The notes under the pieces: model-generated
What the model was told of the DNA's origin: nothing
The model's database searches: none
Seen by the model: the letters and a program-made list of their open reading frames with translations, nothing else
Position numbers and translations under genes: made by a program
From: Nitrospirota bacterium
Lineage (GTDB): Bacteria; Nitrospirota; Nitrospiria; Nitrospirales; UBA8639
Length of the DNA: 7,260 nt
Reading direction: 5' to 3'
NCBI GenBank assembly: GCA_029881175.1
Contig: JAOUNC010000140.1
Location: forward strand, 1-7,260
Part shown: one piece after another, positions 1 to 5,252 of the stretch
How positions within the stretch are numbered: the stretch's first letter is position 1
How the letters are laid out: every line of letters starts with the position of its first letter

Positions 1-1724
1 GGCTGGGAGACATGATTGAGTTGTTGGCCCCAATAGACATTGGCAAAGGCGCGATTGAAAAAGTCTAATCGAAGGCCTACGCCAATGCTGGCTAATGTCT
101 CCGGATCTGGTGTGGAAAATTTGGCGTTCCAGGAACGTCCCACATCAATAAACGGAGCGACTTGTACCGATACGTTGGAGCCGGTCAAAGATGGAAGCAC
201 GGGGATGCGGGATTCAATGGAGAAGAGGAAGGCATTATCCCGGACCAGTTGGTTTTCGCGGTATCCCCGTACGCTATACCGGCCGCCAACGGCAAATTGT
301 TCGAGCGGAAATAAACTGTCGTTGGAAATTTGAAGGGCCAGATTGCTGATGAATTGTATGCCCCATGGATCGATGCGACGAGCCCATTCGGCTTGCCCCA
401 ACCAAATGAAAAACTGTGAGTCGGGATCATCTTTCCCCACTCGATTATTGGTGGCATTGAGCACATCCAAGCCGACGCTGAATCGTGAATAGAGGGCAAA
501 CACTTGCATGGGTTGGCGGTGGACCCATTCCTGTCCAAAGCGCAGGGCGGACACCACGGCTTTTCCATTATTGGTCGTTCCCGGGATAAAAGAGAATCCG
601 GTTCCATCAAGCGTACTCTTGGTTTCCAGGTGTTCCCCGATCAGTGAGAGGGTGACTTCATCTGTGAGGCTACGATAGACAGGCTGTCGAAGGGTAATTG
701 TGAAAATTTCAGCTGTGGTTTGAATGTTCAAGTCATCAAAAGGGGACGTGACCACCCTGAAATCATTCAGGCGATATCGGAATCCCAGTGTCGTATCCTG
801 TGGAGTGAATGGGACGACGTAGGTCGTATCCAAGAGAGGGTCCAACCCTTCCGATTGGCCATAGGTGAAGGCAAAATGGTCTCCAATTCCAAAAGGGTTA
901 TCTACCGCGATCGTGCCCAGTCCGCGTTCAGCGCCGATGGTTGGTGATTGGAAATTATTAAATTCCGCCCATGCTTTAAAAGGCGAGGCTTCTTCAACTC
1001 GGACATCTAACGTCGCCTCTCCCGGTTTGAGGCCGGGTTTCAATTCGGAATTTAACCGTTGAATCCTGGTGTCTTGCAGTAAGATTTCTAAGCGTTCTTT
1101 TAGTGGCCGGATATTGAGCGGAGGGCCAGCGCTTTGTTCAATGCGTTGCCGGAAGTAGAAGGGAAGGAAGTACTTTGTGCCTTCAATATGAATATCAGTC
1201 AGTTTCCCTTCGATGATGCGATAGGTGAGTTGGCCATCTTGGATCGATTGATCAGGAATGATGGCTCCTGAATTCACGTAGCCTTTGTTGATATAGGTTT
1301 GTGTTAACGCTCGGCGGAGTTGTTCGAGATCTTCGGTTGAGAGCTCGCGGTTTTCGTATGGGGCGGTGATCAAACCGATTTCTTCCTGTGATAACACGGT
1401 GCTGCCTTCGACGCGAATGGTCTGGACCATTACCCGTAATCCAGGTGCAGGTTTCGGTTGTAATTCGGGAAGGGTTTCAACGGGAGGTAAGATGAATTTG
1501 GGAAGTGAAGGCGGGGCGGGCTCCGGCTGAGTGACTTCAGGCGGTTTGCCGGAACGCCCTGTTGGATCAATAACTGAAGGAACTTGCGCAAGAAGGGAGG
1601 GCGTGAGTCCTAAGCCTACGGAAAGATTCAGCAATGTCCCAAGGAAGATCCGGACGGTCAATCTGGTGTGTCCGATTATGACGGAATGTTTTGCCAGTGT
1701 TTTTGGGTGAAGGTTGCTTGGCAT
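1..1724 (-). CDS. TpsB/ShlB-FhaC family outer-membrane transporter of two-partner secretion, 3' end cut by window edge
   Basis: TpsB proteins are outer-membrane barrels that export, and sometimes activate, a large TpsA exoprotein. The minus strand reads open for 574 codons to the window edge. In order it shows an N-terminal hydrophobic stretch (about residues 22-46, likely signal peptide ending near SLLA), a proline-rich linker (61-94), a ShlB-type POTRA domain (about 98-175), a second POTRA-like segment (about 176-245), then a beta-barrel region. The family hallmark VRGY lies at 485-488 and the late F-x-D-x-G motif at 525-529. Family members are usually about 550-600 residues, so only a short tail should be missing. 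I chose the ATG at 1724 because TAAGG lies about 9 nt upstream; an in-frame ATG at 1763 lacks a visible Shine-Dalgarno. No TpsA partner is visible; it could lie beyond the left edge. Family assignment is secure, cargo unknown. Confidence 0.9.
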   Translation of the reverse strand, partial: MPSNLHPKTLAKHSVIIGHTRLTVRIFLGTLLNLSVGLGLTPSLLAQVPSVIDPTGRSGKPPEVTQPEPAPPSLPKFILPPVETLPELQPKPAPGLRVMVQTIRVEGSTVLSQEEIGLITAPYENRELSTEDLEQLRRALTQTYINKGYVNSGAIIPDQSIQDGQLTYRIIEGKLTDIHIEGTKYFLPFYFRQRIEQSAGPPLNIRPLKERLEILLQDTRIQRLNSELKPGLKPGEATLDVRVEEASPFKAWAEFNNFQSPTIGAERGLGTIAVDNPFGIGDHFAFTYGQSEGLDPLLDTTYVVPFTPQDTTLGFRYRLNDFRVVTSPFDDLNIQTTAEIFTITLRQPVYRSLTDEVTLSLIGEHLETKSTLDGTGFSFIPGTTNNGKAVVSALRFGQEWVHRQPMQVFALYSRFSVGLDVLNATNNRVGKDDPDSQFFIWLGQAEWARRIDPWGIQFISNLALQISNDSLFPLEQFAVGGRYSVRGYRENQLVRDNAFLFSIESRIPVLPSLTGSNVSVQVAPFIDVGRSWNAKFSTPDPETLASIGVGLRLDFFNRAFANVYWGQQLNHVSQ

Positions 1725-1926
1725 CAACCGAGGCCTTACTACAGTTTGTACAAGAAACACCATATAAAAAATTCATAAAATAGGGCCTATTCATAACAGG
1801 ACTCCACGAAAATTTCTAGTGGGGATTGAGTTTTCACGAAGGGTGGTGGAATGAAAAAGCAAAATTCGTTGCTATTGGGTCTCACATAACCATGTGTGCT
1901 TATACGAGGGCCTGCCCGGTGATTTG

Positions 1927-1946
1927 AGCAATTATGAATGATTGCT
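1927..1946. repeat. Small inverted repeat downstream of fdx, possible weak terminator
   Basis: AGCAAT (1927-1932) and ATTGCT (1941-1946) form a perfect 6-bp inverted repeat with an 8-nt loop. It starts about 17 nt after the fdx stop codon on the minus strand. It is not GC-rich and no T-run follows, so a terminator role is only a weak inference. The rest of the 1725-1963 gap shows no gene and no convincing promoter for the TpsB gene. Confidence 0.25.
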
Positions 1947-1963
1947 GATGAAACGATCTTGTC

Positions 1964-2377
1964 CTAATGACTTTCTTTCACGAGATTTTTATTCCATTCC
2001 GGCACTTCAATGGTCAGATCTTGTTCGCCATTGGGGACGCATTGGCAGGCCAGTCGGGATTGCAGGCTTAGTCCAGGGGCTTCATCGAGTTGATCGTTTT
2101 CGTCATCAGTGGGTTCATTGCAGGTATCCAGGCCTTGTTTGACGATGATATGACAGGTTGAGCAGGCGCACACTCCGCCGCACGCATGCTCCACATCGAT
2201 TCCACTCCCCAAGGCAATATCCAAAATACTGCCTGGTAATCCGGTTTCTCCGAAGGGGAGTTTGGTGGGATCAACCTGAATTTCAATTGGAGCATCCGGG
2301 GTAATGAATGTCACCTTGAAGGGTTTTTGGGCAATGGTCGTCTCACTTTTTTCAATATATGGATTACTTCCTCCCAT
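1964..2377 (-). CDS. fdx: ISC-type [2Fe-2S] ferredoxin
   Basis: This 137-residue protein is an adrenodoxin-like ferredoxin of the ISC type, expected to donate electrons during cluster assembly on IscU. The cluster ligands are visible as C66, C72, C75 and C111, with flanking HAC, CST-C and SRLACQ segments matching E. coli Fdx (C42, C48, C51, C87). C70 corresponds to the extra non-ligand cysteine C46 of E. coli Fdx. The acidic segment DDENDQLDEAPGL (91-103) fits the partner-docking helix. The protein is longer than the 111-residue E. coli homologue because of about 25 extra N-terminal residues; the start is nevertheless well supported by AGGAG seven nt upstream. It is divergent from iscR instead of ending the isc operon, and has no co-directional ISC neighbour in the window. 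Confidence 0.93.
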   Translation of the reverse strand: MGGSNPYIEKSETTIAQKPFKVTFITPDAPIEIQVDPTKLPFGETGLPGSILDIALGSGIDVEHACGGVCACSTCHIIVKQGLDTCNEPTDDENDQLDEAPGLSLQSRLACQCVPNGEQDLTIEVPEWNKNLVKESH

Positions 2378-2383
2378 TAATAT

Positions 2384-2388
2384 CTCCT
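2384..2388 (-). promoter_or_regulatory. fdx ribosome binding site
   Basis: Read on the minus strand, AGGAG lies seven nt before the ATG at 2377. It fixes the longer N-terminus of the ferredoxin, since no other ATG lies in frame before the conserved domain. Confidence 0.7.
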
Positions 2389-2394
2389 TTTAAA

Positions 2395-2423
2395 ACAATA
2401 AGTTATAATAATTTATTCGTCAA
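2395..2423 (-). promoter_or_regulatory. Candidate fdx promoter (weak)
   Basis: On the minus strand TTGACG (2423-2418) is followed after 17 nt by TATTGT (2400-2395). A TATAAC at 2407-2402 is an alternative -10 but lacks a well-placed -35. The first reading would start transcription almost at the Shine-Dalgarno sequence, giving a very short leader. The surrounding sequence is very AT-rich, so chance matches are likely. Confidence 0.25.
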
Positions 2424-2459
2424 TTATTGAATAGACGCTTGATTGTTCTATTAGATAAT

Positions 2460-2474
2460 CCGACTAATTGAATC
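2460..2474 (+). promoter_or_regulatory. IscR type-1-like operator, distal copy
   Basis: CCGACTAATTGAATC matches 13 of 15 positions of the type-1 IscR core as I recall it (YYGACTRWWWYAGTC). The outer flanks of the full 25-bp consensus match poorly. It repeats 16 bp downstream, and tandem type-1 sites also occur upstream of E. coli iscR. It lies between the divergent fdx and iscR genes and could act on both. Confidence 0.45.
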
Positions 2475-2475
2475 T

Positions 2476-2490
2476 CCGACCATTTTAGTC
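2476..2490 (+). promoter_or_regulatory. IscR type-1-like operator, promoter-proximal copy
   Basis: CCGACCATTTTAGTC matches 14 of 15 positions of the IscR type-1 core and has the GAC-N7-GTC dyad. A full 25-bp site would span 2472-2496 and so cover the -35 hexamer at 2491-2496. That placement suits repression of iscR by cluster-loaded IscR. It shares 12 of 16 positions with the distal copy. Confidence 0.5.
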
Positions 2491-2511
2491 TTGACTGGGT
2501 TTGGAGGTCAA
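2491..2511. repeat. TTGAC-N11-GTCAA dyad inside the promoter
   Basis: TTGAC (2491-2495) and GTCAA (2507-2511) are perfect inverted half-sites separated by 11 nt. The left half is the -35 element and the right half lies just before the -10. It may be a second operator or may arise by chance from the -35 sequence. Confidence 0.35.
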
Positions 2512-2520
2512 TGATATATT
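2491..2520 (+). promoter_or_regulatory. Predicted iscR/isc operon promoter, sigma70-like with extended -10
   Basis: TTGACT (2491-2496) matches five of six -35 positions. TATATT (2515-2520) matches five of six -10 positions and is preceded by TGA, giving an extended -10. The spacer is 18 nt. Transcription would start near 2527, leaving a leader of about 90 nt before iscR. The adjoining IscR-like boxes make this the best promoter candidate in the gap. A weaker pair, TTGGGA (2576-2581) and TACTAT (2598-2603), would give an almost leaderless iscR message. Confidence 0.55.
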
Positions 2521-2524
2521 AACC

Positions 2525-2541
2525 CCGATCATATGAGTCGG
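2525..2541. repeat. Near-perfect palindrome at the predicted iscR transcription start
   Basis: CCGATCATATGAGTCGG would be a perfect 16-bp palindrome (CCGA, TCATATGA, TCGG) but for one extra G at 2537. It begins five nt after the -10, overlapping the predicted start of transcription, a usual place for a repressor site. No known operator is recognised. Confidence 0.4.
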
Positions 2542-2550
2542 CATTAAGAT

Positions 2551-2575
2551 CCCTGACAAATGCCAGAAGTCAGGG
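2551..2575 (+). other. Stem-loop in the iscR leader
   Basis: CCCTGAC (2551-2557) and GTCAGGG (2569-2575) form a perfect 7-bp stem with an 11-nt loop. It lies in the predicted leader, about 43 nt before the iscR start. No T-run follows, so it is not a classical terminator. The half-site spacing does not fit an IscR type-2 site. It may shape translation or stability of the message, or be a protein-binding dyad. Confidence 0.45.
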
Positions 2576-2618
2576 TTGGGACAGGAAAAAAGCAGAATAC
2601 TATTTCATTTGGTTTATT

Positions 2619-3104
2619 ATGTTGAAAATTTCTAAAAAAGCAGATTATGCCTTGATGGCACTCCAGTACATGGCCACCGTTCAGTATGGGGAGATGAATG
2701 GCCTGAGCACGTTTCGTGTCATGAATACGAAGGAGATCGCGGAAGAACATCATATTCCATTGGAGTTGTTGGCTAAGGTGCTTCAGACGTTGGCTAAACA
2801 CGACATGATTGAAAGTCAAAACGGGCCCAAGGGAGGGTATATTTTAGCGCGCGAACCACGGGATATATCTATTGCGCAGGTGCTAGAGGCCATCGAGGGG
2901 CCGTTGGGCATTGCGGATTGTTACCATGAAAAAGATGACCATGCGGCCTGTGATCAAATGGAGCATTGCAACATCCGCACACCGCTCCTGAAAGTTCAAG
3001 AAAGCATTGTCCATTTACTTAGTAGTATGTCAATTGAAGATATGATGGAAGAACCGCCTTTAATTATTGTGGAATCTCGAAAAAAAGAAGGAGCGCAATT
3101 ATGA
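2619..3104 (+). CDS. iscR: Rrf2-family iron-sulfur cluster regulator, IscR-like
   Basis: This 161-residue Rrf2-family protein is the likely cluster-sensing repressor of the operon. The family N-terminus ([12 protein letters not shown]) opens a winged helix-turn-helix, with the recognition region at about 38-60 and the wing segment GPKGGYIL at 69-76. Three cysteines that could hold a cluster are C101, C111 and C117. Spacing is CX9CX5C, against CX5CX5C in E. coli IscR, and the E. coli fourth ligand His107 aligns with R120. The residue aligned with E. coli Glu43, which affects DNA-site discrimination, is A52. About nine extra residues precede the recognition region. No clear Shine-Dalgarno precedes the ATG, but the conserved N-terminus supports this start. 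The stop overlaps the iscS start by four bases. Rrf2 identity is firm; the IscR label rests on cysteines plus operon position. Confidence 0.88.
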   Translation: MLKISKKADYALMALQYMATVQYGEMNGLSTFRVMNTKEIAEEHHIPLELLAKVLQTLAKHDMIESQNGPKGGYILAREPRDISIAQVLEAIEGPLGIADCYHEKDDHAACDQMEHCNIRTPLLKVQESIVHLLSSMSIEDMMEEPPLIIVESRKKEGAQL

Positions 3105-4315
3105 AGTTACCCATATATTTAGATAATCATTCGACGACCCCCTGCGATCCGAGGGTTGTTGAAGTGATGCTTCCCTATTTCACAGAAAAATTCGGCAATT
3201 CGGCCAGCCGTAACCATACCTTCGGGTGGGAAGCGGAAGAAGGTGTTGAACATGCCAGAAAGCAAATTGCCCGCTTAATTGGTGCCGATGCGAAGGAAAT
3301 TATCTTTACCAGCGGAGCGACAGAATCGGATAATTTGGCTTTGCAAGGTATCGTGGCGATGTACAGGGAAAAGGGTGATCATATTATCACCAGTGCCACT
3401 GAGCATCGAGCCGTGATTGATACAGCAAAATATCTCGAGAAGAAGGGCGTGACCGTGACCTTTCTTCCCGTAGACAAAGAGGGCATGGTCAGTCCTGACG
3501 ATGTGCGCAATGCGATTACCGATAAAACAATTTTAATTTCAGTGATGTTGGCGAACAATGAGATTGGAACGATCAATCCCATTGCCGAAATTGGGAAAGT
3601 CGCCAAAGAAAAAGGCATTATCTTTCATTGTGATGCGACTCAAGGGGTCGGAAAAATCCCGGTCAATGTGCAGGAAATGGGCATTGATCTCATGTCATTT
3701 ACCTCCCACAAAATCTATGGTCCTAAAGGTGTTGGAGCGCTCTACGTTCGACGGCGTGCGCCCCGCGTTCGCTTAGAGCCTATGATGTACGGTGGCGGAC
3801 ATGAACGAGGTATGCGATCTGGGACGTTGCCTGTCCCCTTAATTGTGGGATTTGGGAAGGCCTGTGAGTTATGTGAGCAGGAAATGGCGACGGAATCGGT
3901 TCGCATGGCGAAAATGCGAGATCGACTCCAAGAAGGCATTATGGGAGCGATGGAAGAAGTCTATTTGAACGGTCATCCAACGGAACGGTTACCTGGAAAT
4001 CTTAATATTAGCTTTGCCTATGTGGAGGGCGAGGCTTTGTTGATGGGCGTGAAAGAAATTGCCCTTTCTTCTGGCTCGGCCTGTACTTCAGCCACACTTG
4101 AACCCTCATATGTGTTGCGAGCTTTGGGTGTGGGTTCGGATTTGGCCCATTCTTCGATTCGGTTCGGCCTGGGCCGATTTACGACGGATGAGGAAATTGA
4201 ATATACGATTGACCGTATGCTCAAAGCGGTGACGCACCTTCGAGAAATGTCACCGTTGTATGAGATGGCCAAAGAGGGTGTTGACTTGAAAAATGTACAG
4301 TGGGCTGCACATTAA
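3101..4315 (+). CDS. iscS: Cysteine desulfurase IscS
   Basis: IscS is a cytosolic PLP enzyme that turns cysteine into alanine and passes the sulfur, as a persulfide, to IscU and other acceptors. The 404 residues equal the E. coli length. Visible features are the N-terminal YLDNHSTTP segment, SGATESDN at 71-78, H102, the PLP lysine K204 in SHKIYGPKG, and the persulfide cysteine C328 in [12 protein letters not shown]. The loop around C328 is the long type of group I desulfurases. The C-terminal KEGVDL...WAAH tail matches the region where IscU docks in E. coli. Translation is likely coupled to iscR through the ATGA overlap, and AAGGAG (3088-3093) lies seven nt before the start. Nothing is missing; assignment is secure. 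Confidence 0.97.
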   Translation: MKLPIYLDNHSTTPCDPRVVEVMLPYFTEKFGNSASRNHTFGWEAEEGVEHARKQIARLIGADAKEIIFTSGATESDNLALQGIVAMYREKGDHIITSATEHRAVIDTAKYLEKKGVTVTFLPVDKEGMVSPDDVRNAITDKTILISVMLANNEIGTINPIAEIGKVAKEKGIIFHCDATQGVGKIPVNVQEMGIDLMSFTSHKIYGPKGVGALYVRRRAPRVRLEPMMYGGGHERGMRSGTLPVPLIVGFGKACELCEQEMATESVRMAKMRDRLQEGIMGAMEEVYLNGHPTERLPGNLNISFAYVEGEALLMGVKEIALSSGSACTSATLEPSYVLRALGVGSDLAHSSIRFGLGRFTTDEEIEYTIDRMLKAVTHLREMSPLYEMAKEGVDLKNVQWAAH

Positions 4316-4366
4316 TCTGGTACTAAGAATCGTCTTATCTTTACATATCAGAAGGAGGAATGAGCC

Positions 4367-4783
4367 ATGGCCTATAGTGAAAAAGTGATTGATCATTACA
4401 ACAATCCTCGCAACGTGGGGTCGTTTAAAAAAGATGATGATGGAGTGGGGACCGGTATCGTCGGCGCGCCGGAATGTGGAGACGTGATGAAACTCCAGAT
4501 CAAAGTCGAGAACGACACGATTGTGGATGCGAAGTTTAAAACATTTGGTTGTGGTTCGGCTATTGCCAGTTCGAGCTTGGCCACGGAATGGTTAAAGGGG
4601 AAATCGGTCGCAGAAGCACAGAAAATCAAGAACACTGATATCGTTGAAGAACTCAATCTTCCTCCGGTGAAGATTCACTGTTCGGTATTAGCCGAAGATG
4701 CCATCAAAGCGGCATTAGGGGATTATCAGAAGAAGGCCGATGAGAAAAAGCCGAAAGTGGAAGAAGCGGCTGCTTCATCGTAA
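4367..4783 (+). CDS. iscU: Iron-sulfur cluster scaffold IscU
   Basis: IscU is the scaffold on which [2Fe-2S] clusters are built from IscS sulfur and iron before release by HscB/HscA. Ligand residues are present: C37 with D39 (ECGD), C62 (GCGSAIASSS), and H104-C105. The LPPVK motif at 98-102 is the site recognised by HscA. D39, which affects cluster stability, is retained. The domain ends near 122, and a hydrophilic tail rich in Lys, Glu and Ala brings the protein to 138 residues against 128 in E. coli. A strong AAGGAGGA (4352-4359) precedes the ATG by seven nt. It follows iscS after 51 bp, in which no terminator or promoter is evident. The function is unambiguous. Confidence 0.97.
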   Translation: MAYSEKVIDHYNNPRNVGSFKKDDDGVGTGIVGAPECGDVMKLQIKVENDTIVDAKFKTFGCGSAIASSSLATEWLKGKSVAEAQKIKNTDIVEELNLPPVKIHCSVLAEDAIKAALGDYQKKADEKKPKVEEAAASS

Positions 4784-4817
4784 GGCATGAAATGCGTGTT
4801 GATAGGAGAGTCTGAAA

Positions 4818-5171
4818 ATGGAAACACAAGAAGCCGATAACACAGCCATCGTGACGATGACCGATGCGGCCTTGAAGGAAGTTCAGCGATTGTTGGATCT
4901 TCAGGGCATCACCGAGGGTGGGTTGCGACTTGGGGTCAAAGGTGGAGGCTGTTCAGGGTTAAGCTATACGGTTAATTTCGATGAAAAAATTGGAGAGTTC
5001 GACACGGTCACTGAGGTCAATGGCGTCAAGATCATTGTCGATATGAAAAGTGCCATTTATCTCCAAGGGATGACCTTGGATTACCAAAAGGATATGGTGA
5101 GCGGCGCCTTTAAGTTCATCAATCCCAACGCGTCCAAAACCTGTGGATGTGGGGAGTCGTTCTCAGCCTAA
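4818..5171 (+). CDS. iscA: A-type iron-sulfur carrier protein IscA
   Basis: A-type carriers accept clusters or iron from the scaffold and hand them to target apoproteins, often maturing [4Fe-4S] enzymes. The three conserved cysteines are C45 in GGGCSGLSY and C109 and C111 in the C-terminal TCGCGESF. At 117 residues it is slightly longer than E. coli IscA (107), the extra residues being N-terminal. Sequence alone does not fully separate IscA from ErpA, and this N-terminus could suit either. Position between iscU and hscB favours IscA. AGGAG (4804-4808) lies nine nt before the ATG, and iscU ends 34 nt upstream, so co-transcription is expected. Confidence 0.93.
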   Translation: METQEADNTAIVTMTDAALKEVQRLLDLQGITEGGLRLGVKGGGCSGLSYTVNFDEKIGEFDTVTEVNGVKIIVDMKSAIYLQGMTLDYQKDMVSGAFKFINPNASKTCGCGESFSA

Positions 5172-5199
5172 CCAACGATTTTTAGATATGTACGTAGTT

Positions 5200-5232
5200 G
5201 CTTGGGCATGGTGAAGTTAGCCATGCCCAAGC
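5200..5232 (+). other. Perfect 12-bp stem-loop between iscA and hscB
   Basis: GCTTGGGCATGG (5200-5211) and CCATGCCCAAGC (5221-5232) are exact inverted complements around a 9-nt loop. The stem is stable and GC-rich, but the next bases are TGTCAGAGG, with no T-run, so it is not a standard intrinsic terminator. It starts 28 nt after the iscA stop and ends just before the hscB ribosome binding site. Likely roles are RNA processing or 3'-end protection that sets the iscSUA to hscBA ratio, or partial attenuation; these are inference. Confidence 0.7.
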
Positions 5233-5236
5233 TGTC

Positions 5237-5243
5237 AGAGGAG
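5237..5243 (+). promoter_or_regulatory. hscB ribosome binding site deciding the start codon
   Basis: AGAGGAG ends nine nt before the ATG at 5253. The longer open frame beginning with TTG at 5202, and ATGs at 5208 and 5223, all lie inside the stem-loop and lack a comparable site. Confidence 0.65.
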
Positions 5244-5252
5244 AGATCGCTC

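Noticed and set aside
185..610. A 141-codon minus-strand open frame
   Set aside because: It lies in another frame of the TpsB gene, whose frame carries the POTRA, VRGY and other family motifs; the alternative translation has no recognisable domain.
1567..1794. A 75-codon minus-strand open frame starting upstream of the TpsB gene
   Set aside because: It overlaps the TpsB signal peptide in another frame, and its ATG has no convincing ribosome binding site.
1802..1824. Hairpin CTCCAC/GTGGGG in the gap between TpsB and fdx
   Set aside because: It needs a G-U pair in plus-strand RNA, has a mismatch in minus-strand RNA and no T-run follows; it is on the wrong side of the TpsB gene to terminate it.
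1942..2142. A 66-codon plus-strand open frame antisense to fdx
   Set aside because: It mirrors the ferredoxin coding sequence and shows no independent signals.
2551..2575. Leader stem-loop as an IscR type-2 site or terminator
   Set aside because: The half-site spacing is 13 nt where type-2 sites need about 7, and no T-run follows the stem.
5202..5252. Longer HscB start at TTG 5202
   Set aside because: The start and the ATGs at 5208 and 5223 fall in the 12-bp stem-loop; AGAGGAG at 5237-5243 points to ATG 5253.
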